A DNA stretch of 64,000 nucleotides from Nocardia acididurans (GCF_016741815.1 NZ_JAERRJ010000009.1:248001-312000), one strand, 5' to 3'; shown: positions 8,506 through 16,646, counted from the stretch's first letter. Notes: generated from the sequence alone by a model not told the origin. Numbers and translations: made by a program.

Positions 8506-9240
8506 ATGACAGGTGTGCCCGCGCGTGAACCCGAGGCCAGAGTGCTGGTGGTCGATGATGAGCCGATGATCGTCGAGTTGCTGACGGTCAGTTTGCGGTA
8601 TCAGGGGTTCGAGGTGGCGAGTGCGGCCGGGGGGACCGAGGGGCTGGACAAGGCGAAGACGTTCAAGCCGGATGCGCTCATCGTGGATGTGATGATGCCG
8701 GGGATGGACGGGTTCGGGCTGCTGCGTCGGCTGCGGGCCGACGGGATCGACGCGCCGGTGCTGTTCCTCACCGCCCGCGACGAGGTGGAGGACAAGGTCA
8801 CCGGGCTCACGCTGGGGGCGGACGACTATGTGACCAAGCCCTTTTCGCTGGAAGAAGTCGTTGCCCGGCTGCGGGTGATCCTGCGGCGGTCGGGGCGGGT
8901 CGCGCCGGAGACCAAGTCGTCGCGGTTGAGATTCGCGGATATCGAGCTCGACGACGATACGCACGAGGTGTGGAAGGCGGGGGAGGCGGTCGCGCTGTCG
9001 CCCACCGAGTTCACGCTGCTGCGGTACTTCCTGGTGAACGTGGGCACGGTGCTGAGCAAGCCGCGGATCCTGGATCACGTGTGGCGCTACGACTTCGGCG
9101 GTGAGGTCGGGGTGGTCGAGACCTATGTGTCGTATCTGCGCAAGAAGGTCGACACCGGGCCGGATCGGCTGATCCACACGCTGCGCGGGGTGGGATATGT
9201 GATGCGGGAGCCGAATCGCGGCCGGTCGGGCGTGCAGTGA
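8506..9240 (+). CDS. phoP: two-component response regulator PhoP (OmpR family)
   Basis: 244-aa response regulator. Receiver domain residues ~10-125 with acidic pair Asp17-Asp18, phospho-acceptor Asp61 in IVDVMMPGMDGFG, Thr89 in FLTARD and Lys111 in YVTKPFS; C-terminal winged helix with LSPTEFTLLRYF and a TYVSYLRKKVD recognition region. The close match to the remembered mycobacterial PhoP (ARVLVVDDE, RRLRADGIDAP, KPFSLEEVVARLRVILRR, HVWRYDFGG) and the order phoP-phoR followed by a convergent HIT gene, as at Rv0757-Rv0759c, support the symbol. Mycobacterial PhoP controls envelope lipids, acid response and virulence genes; that role is carried over by homology. ATG at 8506 is taken, since homology begins just after it. 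Confidence 0.94.
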   Translation: MTGVPAREPEARVLVVDDEPMIVELLTVSLRYQGFEVASAAGGTEGLDKAKTFKPDALIVDVMMPGMDGFGLLRRLRADGIDAPVLFLTARDEVEDKVTGLTLGADDYVTKPFSLEEVVARLRVILRRSGRVAPETKSSRLRFADIELDDDTHEVWKAGEAVALSPTEFTLLRYFLVNVGTVLSKPRILDHVWRYDFGGEVGVVETYVSYLRKKVDTGPDRLIHTLRGVGYVMREPNRGRSGVQ

Positions 9241-10682
9241 ACGTCGCGGGCACGCGGCGGCGGCTGACCGATCGGTCCGCGGCCATACCGCTGCGGACCA
9301 CGCTGGTGCTGGCGCTGCTCGCGCTGTCGGGGGTCGGGCTGCTGGTCTTCGGGATCGCGGTGACCTCGGCCATGAACCGGGTGCTCATCGACGGGGTGGA
9401 CAAGCAGCTGAGCGAGGCCGCGCACACGTGGGCCGCGCCGGGAGCCCCGCCGCCGGGACCACTGCCGGTGCGGGAGCGCCCGCCCACGCTGTTCTACGTG
9501 AAGGTGTACGACGCTGAGGGCAGGCAGGTGCTGCATCTGCCCGCGGGGACGCATGTGCCGGAGCTGCCGGAGGACCTCGGGCGGCACGCCGTCACCGTCG
9601 GCTCGGTGGGGGACGCCTCGGTGAAGTGGCGGGCGCTGCGGATCGAGAACCCCTCGGGCTCCAGCACCGTCGCGCTGCGGCTGGACGCCACCACCTCCAT
9701 CATCGACCGGCTGGTTGCGCTGCAGCTGGTGATCGGCACCATGGTGCTGGTGGCGCTGGCCGTCATCGCGCGACTGGTGATCAGCCGCAGCCTGAAACCG
9801 CTGCGGCAGGTGGAGGAGACCGCCGCCGCCATCGCGGGCGGGGATCTGCATCGGCGAGTTCCGGTGCGCGGCAATGACACCGAGGTCGATCACCTGTCGC
9901 AGTCGCTGAACACCATGCTGCATCAGATCCAGCAGGCGTTCGCCACCACCGAGGCGTCCGAGGAGGCGGCGCGGCGCTCCGAGGCCAAGATGCGGCGGTT
10001 CGTCGCGGACGCGAGTCATGAACTGCGGACGCCGCTTACGACCATCAAGGGGTTCTCGGAGCTGTACCGGCAGGGCGCGATCGACGATGCCGCCATGGTG
10101 ATGGACCGCATCGAGCACGAGTCGAAACGTATGGGGCTCTTGGTCGAAGACCTGCTCATGCTGGCGCGACTGGACGCCCAGCGGCCGGTGGAGCGACGGC
10201 CCGTGGATCTGCTCACCCTGGCCAGTGACGCCGTGCACGGGGCGCGGGCGGTCGCCGCGGTCCAGCATCCGGACGGGCCCGCGCGGCCCATCGATCTCCA
10301 GATCGCTTCCGGCGAAGGCACATTGGAGTTGCTCGGCGACGAGGCGAGGCTGCGGCAGGTGCTCGCCAACCTGGTCAACAACGCGCTCGTGCACACACCC
10401 GCCGACGCCGCCGTGACGGTGCGGCTCACCCCCGCCGAACAGCACGTGCTGCTGGAGGTCGCCGACACCGGGCCGGGGTTGAAAGCCGAACAGGCGGAAC
10501 GGGTTTTCGAGAGGTTCTATCGCACCGACAGCTCCCGCACCCGGGGCAGCGGCGGCGGCACCGGGCTGGGACTGTCCATCGTGCAGGCGCTGGTCACCGC
10601 GCACGGCGGCACGGTCTCGGTGACCAGCACGCCGGGAGCGGGCACCACCTTCACGGTGCGCCTGCCCCGGACGCCCGGCTGA
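9237..10682 (+). CDS. phoR: sensor histidine kinase PhoR
   Basis: 481-aa membrane kinase partner of PhoP. GTG start overlaps the phoP stop by 4 nt. Membrane helices at about residues 22-44 and 160-182 bracket an extracytoplasmic sensor of ~115 residues; then HAMP, a HisKA domain with FVADASHELRTPLTT (phosphorylated His261), and a catalytic domain with N-box LVNNALVHTP, G1 DTGPGL, F-box FERFYR and G2 GGTGLGLSIV. Length and layout match mycobacterial PhoR (485 aa). Extracytoplasmic sequence is divergent from the kinase core, as usual for PhoR, so the stimulus cannot be inferred. Confidence 0.93.
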   Translation: MNVAGTRRRLTDRSAAIPLRTTLVLALLALSGVGLLVFGIAVTSAMNRVLIDGVDKQLSEAAHTWAAPGAPPPGPLPVRERPPTLFYVKVYDAEGRQVLHLPAGTHVPELPEDLGRHAVTVGSVGDASVKWRALRIENPSGSSTVALRLDATTSIIDRLVALQLVIGTMVLVALAVIARLVISRSLKPLRQVEETAAAIAGGDLHRRVPVRGNDTEVDHLSQSLNTMLHQIQQAFATTEASEEAARRSEAKMRRFVADASHELRTPLTTIKGFSELYRQGAIDDAAMVMDRIEHESKRMGLLVEDLLMLARLDAQRPVERRPVDLLTLASDAVHGARAVAAVQHPDGPARPIDLQIASGEGTLELLGDEARLRQVLANLVNNALVHTPADAAVTVRLTPAEQHVLLEVADTGPGLKAEQAERVFERFYRTDSSRTRGSGGGTGLGLSIVQALVTAHGGTVSVTSTPGAGTTFTVRLPRTPG

Positions 10683-10691
10683 GAAGGCTTG

Positions 10692-11117
10692 TCAGGCAGG
10701 CACGTTCGCGCCGAAACCCAGATCGCGCAGGGCCTGCTTGATCTTGGCCTGGGCCTCGTCGAGGGATTCCTTGCTCGGATCCGGGTCCGCGCCGGTGATA
10801 TCGAAATCACCGAGCTCGAAGGCCGGGAACACATGGATGTGCAGGTGCGGCACCTCCAAGCCCGCGATGAGCAGGCCCGCGCGCGGGGCATCCCATGCCG
10901 CCCGCAGCGCCTGCCCGATCCGCTGGGCCACGGTGGTCATGCGCGCGAAGGTATCCGGATCGACGTCCTGCCACTGGTCGATCTCCTTGCGCGGCACCAC
11001 CAGCGTGTGCCCCTGCGTCACCGGGGCGATGGTCAGGAAGGCGACGAATTCGTCGTCCTCCCAGACGAACCGGCCCGGCAGCTGACCGTTGATGATTGCG
11101 GAGAAAACGGAAGCCAT
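10692..11117 (-). CDS. HIT-family nucleotide hydrolase (Rv0759c-like)
   Basis: 141-aa histidine-triad protein. The active-site HLHIHVF gives the His-x-His-x-His triad; SVFSAIINGQLPG-F and TQGHTLVVPRKEID are typical of the Hint/HIT branch that hydrolyses nucleoside phosphoramidates or dinucleotides. It converges on phoR with 9 bp between the stops, the same arrangement as in mycobacteria. A C-terminal acidic and Lys-rich tail (residues ~105-141) extends beyond the core. Physiological substrate unknown. Confidence 0.93.
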   Translation of the reverse strand: MASVFSAIINGQLPGRFVWEDDEFVAFLTIAPVTQGHTLVVPRKEIDQWQDVDPDTFARMTTVAQRIGQALRAAWDAPRAGLLIAGLEVPHLHIHVFPAFELGDFDITGADPDPSKESLDEAQAKIKQALRDLGFGANVPA

Positions 11118-11136
11118 GCCCCGGACATTACGCGCA

Positions 11137-11514
11137 TCACACGGCCACGAAGTGCGACAGGATGCCCTGCACCTCGTAGATGTCGACCTGCCGGTTGAAG
11201 CGCTTCTGAATGGGCTGCGGCGCGCCCGCGATATAGATCGCCAGCTCGGCGTCCAGATCGAAGGTGCCCGCGGTTTCCACCGCGAAATGCGTGATCGCGC
11301 GGTAGGGGATGGAGTGGTACTCCACCTTCTTGCCGGTCAAACCCTGCTTGTCGATCAGGATCAACCGCTTGTTCGTGAACAGCATGGCGTCGCGCACCAG
11401 CAGGTACGCCGCGTACACCTGCTCCTGCTGGCCGAGTAGCCGCCCGTACTCCTGCTGTGCCGCCCCCGCGTCGATGCGTCCGGCATTGCCCATGATCCCG
11501 TCGATCAAGCCCAT
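11137..11514 (-). CDS. bacterial PH-domain protein (bPH_1/DUF1696 type)
   Basis: 125-aa cytoplasmic protein of the bacterial pleckstrin-homology family: AMLFTNKRLILIDKQGLTGKKVEYHSIPYRAITHFAVETAG is the core strand pattern with the family T-N-K-R-L. The ATG at 11514 is preferred because AGGAAG lies 8 nt upstream; a GTG three codons earlier is too close to that site. Members form ring-like oligomers in crystal structures, but function in the cell is unknown. 19 bp upstream of the HIT gene on the same strand, so probably one transcript. Confidence 0.88.
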   Translation of the reverse strand: MGLIDGIMGNAGRIDAGAAQQEYGRLLGQQEQVYAAYLLVRDAMLFTNKRLILIDKQGLTGKKVEYHSIPYRAITHFAVETAGTFDLDAELAIYIAGAPQPIQKRFNRQVDIYEVQGILSHFVAV

Positions 11515-11610
11515 GGCTCGCACTTCCTCACAGTGATTCGCGGTGATCGCCGTTGCGATCCATCATCCCCGGCATACCCGCTTACGGTGGACGAACTCTT
11601 CATGACTTCT

Positions 11611-11627
11611 CGGGGGCTTCGCCCCCG
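11611..11627. repeat. GGGGGCTTCGCCCCC-type intergenic hairpin
   Basis: Perfect 7-bp stem with a TTC loop between the PH-domain gene and purD. The same hairpin occurs after purQ (37759-37773) and related GGGGTTTCGCCCC units precede purB. Confidence 0.7.
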
Positions 11628-11650
11628 ACCCCCAAGATCGAAGGCAGAAC

Positions 11651-11695
11651 GCGGGCCACGAACAGCCCGGAGCGCAGCGGAGGGCAAATAAACAC
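11651..11695 (+). promoter_or_regulatory. 45-bp element shared by purD and purB upstream regions
   Basis: This stretch matches 16587-16630 upstream of purB almost base for base, including GCGCAGCGGAGGGCAAATAA here and GCGAAGCGGAGGCAAATAA there. In both cases it ends 5 or 2 nt before the -10 hexamer, so it covers the -35 position. A shared purine-gene regulatory site or an intergenic repeat that carries promoter sequence are both possible. Confidence 0.6.
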
Positions 11696-11700
11696 TGCTC

Positions 11701-11706
11701 TAAGCT
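11701..11706 (+). promoter_or_regulatory. -10 hexamer of purD (TAAGCT), leaderless
   Basis: TAAGCT ends 7 nt before the GTG start codon, so transcription should begin at or next to the start codon. No ribosome site is present. Confidence 0.6.
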
Positions 11707-11713
11707 GTTGGCC

Positions 11714-12997
11714 GTGCGCGTACTCGTCATCGGTTCCGGAGCCCGTGAACATGCCCTCGCCCTCGCCCTGCGCCGCGATCCGTCGGTGGACGCGCTGTTC
11801 GTCGCGCCCGGCAATGCGGGCATCGCCCAGCATGCCGAGGTGCGGGCGGTGGACGCCTCCTCCGGCGAGGCCGTCGTCGCGCTGGCGCAGGAGCTGAACG
11901 TGGACCTCGTGGTGATCGGGCCCGAGGTGCCGCTGGTGCTCGGCGTCGCCGACGCCGTGCGGGCCGCCGGGATCGCCGCGTTCGGGCCGTCGGCGGCCGC
12001 CGCGCGGATCGAAGGGTCCAAGGCGTTCGCCAAGGATGTGATGAACGCGGCCGGGGTGAAGACCGCGCACAGTGAAATCGTGGATCATCCGGGCGAATTG
12101 GATGCCGCGCTGGATCGGTTCGGGCCGACCTGGGTCGTGAAGGACGACGGGCTGGCCGCCGGCAAGGGCGTCGTGGTGACGCCGGACCGGTCGGTCGCCC
12201 GCGATCACGGGGCCGAACTGCTGGAGAACGGGCATCCGGTGCTGCTGGAGTCCTTCCTCGACGGGCCCGAGGTGTCGCTGTTCTGCCTCGTCGACGGCGA
12301 GACCGTGGTGCCGCTGCTGCCCGCACAGGACCACAAGCGCGTCGGCGACGGGGACACCGGGCCCAACACCGGCGGCATGGGCGCGTACACGCCGCTGCCG
12401 TGGCTGCCCGAGGAAACCCTCACCGCCATCGTCGAGGATGTCGTGAAACCCGTTGCGGCCGAGATGGTCCGGCGCGGCGTGCCGTTCAGCGGCCTGCTGT
12501 ACGCGGGCCTCGCCATCGGGCAGGCCGGACCCGCCGTCGTCGAATTCAACTGCCGCTTCGGCGATCCCGAGACCCAGGCCGTGCTCGCCATGCTGGACAG
12601 CCCGCTCGGCGAACTGCTGTACGCCACCGCCACCGGCACCCTCGACCAGGTCGCCGCACCGCGCTGGAAGGACGGCTCCGCCGTCACCGTCGTGCTGGCC
12701 GCCGAGAACTACCCGGGCCGCCCGCGCTCCGGCGACGTCATCAGCGGAGCCGAATCCACCGGCACCGGAACCGAATCCGAGGTGCTGCACGCGGGCACCG
12801 CGCAGCGCGAGGACGGCGCGCTGGTCTCGGCGGGCGGGCGCGTGCTCGCCATCGTCGGCCAGGGCAAGGATCTCGCCGAGGCGCGCAAGAACGCCTACGA
12901 CCGGCTCGCGGGCATCAAACTGCCCGGCGGCCACTTCCGCAGCGATATCGCCCTCGCCGCCACCGAGGGGCGCATCACGGTGCCGTCCCCGGCGTAG
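11714..12997 (+). CDS. purD: phosphoribosylamine-glycine ligase (GAR synthetase)
   Basis: 427-aa ATP-grasp enzyme joining glycine to 5-phosphoribosylamine, second step of de novo purine synthesis. The N-terminus MRVLVIGSGAREHALALAL is the family start, so GTG at 11714 is used rather than a TTG two codons earlier. Further motifs: VAPGNAGI, GPEVPLVLGVADAVR, the ATP-grasp VVKDDGLAAGKGVVV, the signature DHKRVGDGDTGPNTGGMGAY and FNCRFGDPETQ. Leaderless promoter with the 45-bp element upstream; strong hairpin downstream, so it is probably monocistronic. Confidence 0.97.
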   Translation: MRVLVIGSGAREHALALALRRDPSVDALFVAPGNAGIAQHAEVRAVDASSGEAVVALAQELNVDLVVIGPEVPLVLGVADAVRAAGIAAFGPSAAAARIEGSKAFAKDVMNAAGVKTAHSEIVDHPGELDAALDRFGPTWVVKDDGLAAGKGVVVTPDRSVARDHGAELLENGHPVLLESFLDGPEVSLFCLVDGETVVPLLPAQDHKRVGDGDTGPNTGGMGAYTPLPWLPEETLTAIVEDVVKPVAAEMVRRGVPFSGLLYAGLAIGQAGPAVVEFNCRFGDPETQAVLAMLDSPLGELLYATATGTLDQVAAPRWKDGSAVTVVLAAENYPGRPRSGDVISGAESTGTGTESEVLHAGTAQREDGALVSAGGRVLAIVGQGKDLAEARKNAYDRLAGIKLPGGHFRSDIALAATEGRITVPSPA

Positions 12998-13013
12998 GTT
13001 CGAAGACCGAAAT

Positions 13014-13047
13014 GTAGGCCCACCCGCGAATTCGCCGGTGGGCCTAC
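13014..13047 (+). terminator. terminator after purD
   Basis: 11-bp stem GTAGGCCCACC/GGTGGGCCTAC (right arm 13037-13047) with a 12-nt loop, 16 bp after the purD stop. Confidence 0.8.
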
Positions 13048-13120
13048 GTCATTCCGGCGTGCTGCTGGCCGGAATCCGCAGCGGCCGTGTGGATTCCGGC
13101 CGAAGCATGCCGGAATGACG
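13047..13120. repeat. REP-like long inverted repeat, copy 1
   Basis: Imperfect ~33-bp arms (13047-13079 and 13089-13120) starting CGTCATTCCGGC and ending GCCGGAATGACG around a 9-nt centre. A second copy of the same element lies at 42013-42090. No transposase or duplicated target site is seen. Confidence 0.8.
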
Positions 13121-13129
13121 GGGCGCGGC

Positions 13130-14377
13130 TCAGGTGAGTGAGAGGCCGTGCAGCGCCAGCCAGCGCTGCGGATCGACCTTCTGACCCTCCATGACGATCT
13201 CGAAGTGCAGATGCGGCCCGGTGGAGTCACCACGGTTGCCGACACGCGCGATCTGCATACCGGCGGGCACCCGCTCGCCCACCGACACGAAGAAGTCGTA
13301 CATATGCCCGTAGATGGCGATACTGCCGTCATCGTGCCGGATGCGCACCCACAGCCCGAACCCCTGCGCCGGCCCGGCTTCGATGACGGTGCCCGCCGCC
13401 ACCGAATAGATCGGCGAACCCAGCGGCGCGGCGATATCGATCCCCGAGTGGAACGTCCCCCAGCGCGGCCCGAACCCCGAGGTGAACGCCCCGATCGCGG
13501 GGAGCACGTAATTCCCCGCCCCGGGGAGCACGAAGGTATTGCTGTTCCCGCCGGTGATCCACGGCTGATATTCACCCGCGACGGCAGCCGCGGCTTCGGC
13601 CTTCGCCCGCTCCAAGGTGTTGCGCGCGGCAGCCGCAACCACGGCCTGCTCACGCAGCCGCTCACCGTTGTTGATGGCGTCCAGGTATCGCTTGGTGGTC
13701 TCCGTCGAAGCCTGTACCTGCAACGGATAAGCCACCGGAACCCGCACCGCCACACCGGGACTCGCGGACGCGTCCAGCGGTATCAATCCGAGGGAGGAGT
13801 CGGCCCCCGCGAACACCACCACCGCCGTCATCCCCGCGATCAGCGCACGATGCTTGATCGCCCATTCGCGCGCCAGCGGAGCATGCAGCCGATATTCGTC
13901 CCGCCCCTTGCGCGCCAGCTCCTCGAGGTCGGCGCGCGACCGAGGCCGCCGCTGCCACAGGTCGACCCCGCGCTCGCGCACGGCGGGAGCCTGCTCGCGC
14001 ACCCACGCCACGGCCCGCGCCGCTGCCTGCTTCCCCCGCGCCGCGGACTCGCGCGGCGAGGGGCTGTCGGCAGCTGCCAATTGGGTCCGCAGCCCCGGCG
14101 TGAACGTGCCGCCGACGGTCCGGAACCGCTGCCTCCGCCCGCGCGGAATTTCCTTCCCCGCGCCATGCTCGTCCGCTTCGCCGTCCGTGCGACCGGCGTT
14201 GCCGTTGCCGCTGACCTGGGCTTCGGGGGGTGGCTGCTGGTTGGTGGCTGTGGTCGGCTGGTCGGTGGTGGGGTCGGGGGGCGGGGTGGTGCGGGCTTGG
14301 TTGCGGGGGCGGCGCTGGGCCGTTCCCGTGGTGCGTCCCCCCGGCGCGCGCCGCTTGTCAGGCATTCCACCGACCAT
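13130..14377 (-). CDS. M23 (LytM) family peptidase, membrane anchored
   Basis: 415-aa cell-wall endopeptidase-like protein. N-terminal ~180 residues are basic, Pro/Arg/Gln-rich and likely cytoplasmic; one membrane segment follows (ALIAGMTAVVVFAGADS, about residue 185-205), then an extracytoplasmic part with a helical linker and a C-terminal M23 domain. Zinc ligands are visible in FHSGIDIA (His and Asp) and HLHFE (second His); YGHMYDF supplies the catalytic His. All key residues are present, so it is probably active on peptidoglycan cross-links. ATG at 14377 is used; an in-frame ATG four codons later is possible. The divergent aminotransferase starts 41 bp away. Confidence 0.92.
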   Translation of the reverse strand: MVGGMPDKRRAPGGRTTGTAQRRPRNQARTTPPPDPTTDQPTTATNQQPPPEAQVSGNGNAGRTDGEADEHGAGKEIPRGRRQRFRTVGGTFTPGLRTQLAAADSPSPRESAARGKQAAARAVAWVREQAPAVRERGVDLWQRRPRSRADLEELARKGRDEYRLHAPLAREWAIKHRALIAGMTAVVVFAGADSSLGLIPLDASASPGVAVRVPVAYPLQVQASTETTKRYLDAINNGERLREQAVVAAAARNTLERAKAEAAAAVAGEYQPWITGGNSNTFVLPGAGNYVLPAIGAFTSGFGPRWGTFHSGIDIAAPLGSPIYSVAAGTVIEAGPAQGFGLWVRIRHDDGSIAIYGHMYDFFVSVGERVPAGMQIARVGNRGDSTGPHLHFEIVMEGQKVDPQRWLALHGLSLT

Positions 14378-14405
14378 TCGGGGACAGGCGGGGGAGCGGG
14401 TGCTC

Positions 14406-14411
14406 TACCGT
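14406..14411 (+). promoter_or_regulatory. -10 hexamer of the aminotransferase (TACCGT), leaderless
   Basis: TACCGT ends 7 nt before the GTG at 14419. Confidence 0.5.
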
Positions 14412-14418
14412 CTGTCGG

Positions 14419-15576
14419 GTGCGTATCGAATCTCGCCGGTCGACCATTCCACCTTTTTACGTGATGGACGTCTGGAAAGCAGCAGCTGAACGGGCACGAA
14501 CCCACGGGGATGTGCTGGTGCTGGCGGCCGGGCAGCCGTCCACGCCCGCGCCGCGGGCGGTGTTGCGGGCTACGCGGGAGGCCATGGACTCCGAATTGCT
14601 GGGATACACCGAGACTTTCGGGATTCTGGCATTGCGGGAGGCCATCGCGGGGCATCACCGGGATGTCTACGGGGTTGCGGTGGAGGCCGATGATGTCGTC
14701 GTGACCACCGGGTCGTCGGGCGCGTTCACCTTGATCTTCCTGGCGGCCTTCGACGCGGGGGACACCGTGGTGGTGGCGCGGCCCGGGTATCCGGCGTACC
14801 GCAACACGCTGACGGCGCTCGGGTGCGAGGTCGTGGAATTGGACTGCGGGCCCGAGACCCGGTTCCAGCCGACCGTGGCCATGCTGGAGGCGCTGCCGGA
14901 AGCGCCCGCGGGGCTGATCGTGGCCAGCCCGGCCAATCCGACCGGCACCATGATCGACCCGGAAGAGCTTGCGGCACTGGCCCGCTGGTGCGACGCGCAC
15001 GGCACGCTGTTGATCTCCGACGAGATCTATCACGGCATCGTGTACGACGACACCGAGCCGACGGCATCCGCCTGGGAAACCTCCCGCGAATCCGTGGTCA
15101 TCGGATCGGTGTCGAAATACTTCTCCATGACGGGCTGGCGGCTGGGCTGGATGCTGGTCCCGGAATCGCTGCGCCCGGCGCTGCAGCGGCTGGCCTCGAA
15201 TATGACCGTGTGCCCACCCGCCATCTCGCAGTACGCGGCCGTGCACGCCTTCGGCGCCGAGGCCAAGGAAGAACTCGACGGGCATGTGCGCCGCTACGCC
15301 GCCAACCGGCAACTGCTGTTGTCCGGCCTGCCGAAACTCGGCATCACCGATCTGGCCCCGGCCGACGGCGCGTTCTACGCCTACGCGGATATCGCGCATC
15401 TGACCGATGATTCGATGCGCTGGTGTCAGGATCTGCTCGCTCACACCGGCGTCGCACTGGCTCCCGGCATAGACTTCGACACCGTGAACGGCCTTCACAC
15501 AGTTCGCTTCTCGTTCGCCGGAGCCGGCTCCGATATCGAAGAAGCGCTGGACCGGTTGGAACGCTATATGGCGTGA
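14419..15576 (+). CDS. class I/II PLP-dependent aminotransferase
   Basis: 385-aa fold-type I aminotransferase. The PLP lysine is in GSVSKYFSMTGWRLGW; SPANPTGT, ISDEIYHGIVY and the C-terminal HTVRFSFAG Arg complete the cofactor and carboxylate site. The frame is open far upstream, but homologous proteins begin near RSTIPPFYVMDVWKAA, and the GTG at 14419 has a -10 box 7 nt before it, so this start is chosen. Aspartate/alanine-type substrates are most likely; it cannot be narrowed further. Divergent from the M23 peptidase, followed by a TetR regulator. Confidence 0.92.
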   Translation: MRIESRRSTIPPFYVMDVWKAAAERARTHGDVLVLAAGQPSTPAPRAVLRATREAMDSELLGYTETFGILALREAIAGHHRDVYGVAVEADDVVVTTGSSGAFTLIFLAAFDAGDTVVVARPGYPAYRNTLTALGCEVVELDCGPETRFQPTVAMLEALPEAPAGLIVASPANPTGTMIDPEELAALARWCDAHGTLLISDEIYHGIVYDDTEPTASAWETSRESVVIGSVSKYFSMTGWRLGWMLVPESLRPALQRLASNMTVCPPAISQYAAVHAFGAEAKEELDGHVRRYAANRQLLLSGLPKLGITDLAPADGAFYAYADIAHLTDDSMRWCQDLLAHTGVALAPGIDFDTVNGLHTVRFSFAGAGSDIEEALDRLERYMA

Positions 15577-15701
15577 TCTGGCAAGACTTTCCGGACTTGC
15601 CTCCGAGCTCGCGCGGATGGGGTACAAAAGCTGTAATGCGATTCCGCACGGCTCGTCCGATTGCCCTTCCGAACTGGAATCACCACAGATCGCACAGATT
15701 T

Positions 15702-15741
15702 GGCACGAATCAAACGATGATGACCGGCACGACTGGCACGA
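15702..15741 (+). promoter_or_regulatory. three GGCACGA direct repeats upstream of the TetR gene
   Basis: GGCACGA occurs at 15702, 15726 and 15735 just before the TetR start. Repeated half-sites here could be an autoregulatory binding region. Confidence 0.35.
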
Positions 15742-15748
15742 TTGCACA

Positions 15749-16354
15749 GTGACCACAGCGACGACCCCGAAAGGCGAACGGCGTCGCCAAGCGCTGGTTT
15801 CAGCCGCCGCCGAGCTACTGCTCGAGGGCGGCTTCGAAGCGGTACGGCACCGCTCGGTGGCGACCAGGGCGGATCTGCCGCTCGCCTCGACCACCTACTA
15901 CTTCGAATCCCTCGAGGATCTGATCGCCCGCGCGGTCGAATTCTCCGGAAACGCCGAACTCGACGCCATGCGCCGCCGCGTCGGCGAGGTGACGCACCGC
16001 CGCCGCGGCGCGGAAGCCACCGTCGATCTGGTGCTCGATCTGCTGGTCGGCCCCGACCAGCACGACGAGGACGCGCGCGGGCAGCTCATCGCCCGCTACG
16101 AGCGCTCGGTGGCCTCGGCCCGGCATCCGGAGCTACGCGAAGTCCAGCTCCGACTACGCGCCCAGCTCGAGGAGCTGCTGGCCGATGTACTGCGACGGTC
16201 CGATCGGGTGGTACGGACCGAACAGATACGCCGGCTGGTGGCGGTGGTGGACGGGGCGGTCGTGACCGCGCTCAGCGAACTCGACCCGCAACCCCGCCGC
16301 ATGGCGAGGGGCGCACTGCTCGAGGTCATCGACATCGTCGCGCCTCCCGCCTAG
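15749..16354 (+). CDS. TetR/AcrR-family transcriptional regulator (Rv0775-like position)
   Basis: 201-aa regulator. Helix-turn-helix at residues ~8-55: RRQALVSAAAELLLEGGFEAVRHRSVATRADLPLASTTYYF, with the family's STTYYFESLEDL. The C-terminal helical ligand domain is variable (many Arg, Glu, Leu). GTG at 15749 is selected because the HTH begins a few residues later; upstream codons lack coding character. It sits between purD and purB, as Rv0775 does in M. tuberculosis, downstream of the aminotransferase. Targets unknown; direct repeats in its upstream region may be its own operator. Confidence 0.9.
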   Translation: MTTATTPKGERRRQALVSAAAELLLEGGFEAVRHRSVATRADLPLASTTYYFESLEDLIARAVEFSGNAELDAMRRRVGEVTHRRRGAEATVDLVLDLLVGPDQHDEDARGQLIARYERSVASARHPELREVQLRLRAQLEELLADVLRRSDRVVRTEQIRRLVAVVDGAVVTALSELDPQPRRMARGALLEVIDIVAPPA

Positions 16355-16393
16355 AGAGTTGGATCAACTCTCGAAACTCTCAGGGGTTCCACC

Positions 16394-16500
16394 CCTGAAA
16401 CCCCAATGCCCGGGGGAGGCGGGACTCTCCGGGGTTTCGCCCTGAAACCCCAATGCCCGGGGGAGGCGGGACTCTCCGGGGTTTCGCCCTGAAACCCTGA
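16394..16500. repeat. 47-bp perfect tandem repeat, two copies plus a partial
   Basis: Units 16394-16440 and 16441-16487 are identical 47-mers (start CCTGAAACCCCAATGCCCGG, end GGGGTTTCGC), followed by 13 nt of a third. Each unit contains complementary GAAACCCC and GGGGTTTC. Confidence 0.95.
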
Positions 16501-16507
16501 CCTCCAA

Positions 16508-16600
16508 GTTCGCGGCCCGCCCCGATTCTGGACTGACGGAGCGGGGGAGCGAAGCGGAGGAGCGGAGGAGGGAAGAATCGGGGTCACGAGGGCCGCGAAC
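16508..16600. repeat. large inverted repeat upstream of purB
   Basis: Two-part arms: GTTCGCGGCC (16508-16517) pairs with GGCCGCGAAC (16591-16600), and CCCCGATTCT (16520-16529) pairs with AGAATCGGGG (16574-16583). The centre is rich in GAGCG/GGAG repeats. Confidence 0.8.
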
Positions 16601-16630
16601 CGCCGGAGCGAAGCGGAGGCAAATAAGCAC
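16587..16630 (+). promoter_or_regulatory. 45-bp element shared by purD and purB, purB copy
   Basis: Near-identical to 11651-11695 upstream of purD, ending 2 nt before the -10 hexamer. Its first bases also form the right arm of the large inverted repeat. Confidence 0.6.
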
Positions 16631-16632
16631 AG

Positions 16633-16638
16633 TAAACT
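16633..16638 (+). promoter_or_regulatory. -10 hexamer of purB (TAAACT), leaderless
   Basis: TAAACT ends 8 nt before the GTG start; no ribosome site is visible. Confidence 0.6.
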
Positions 16639-16646
16639 GGCACAAC

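Noticed and set aside
8506..10682. First considered a TrcR/TrcS-type two-component system
   Set aside because: Sequence and the convergent HIT neighbour fit PhoP/PhoR much better.
13840..15894. Minus-strand frame of 684 codons across the aminotransferase and the start of the M23 gene
   Set aside because: Shadow frame out of phase with the M23 gene; the aminotransferase and peptidase both have full family motifs in other frames.
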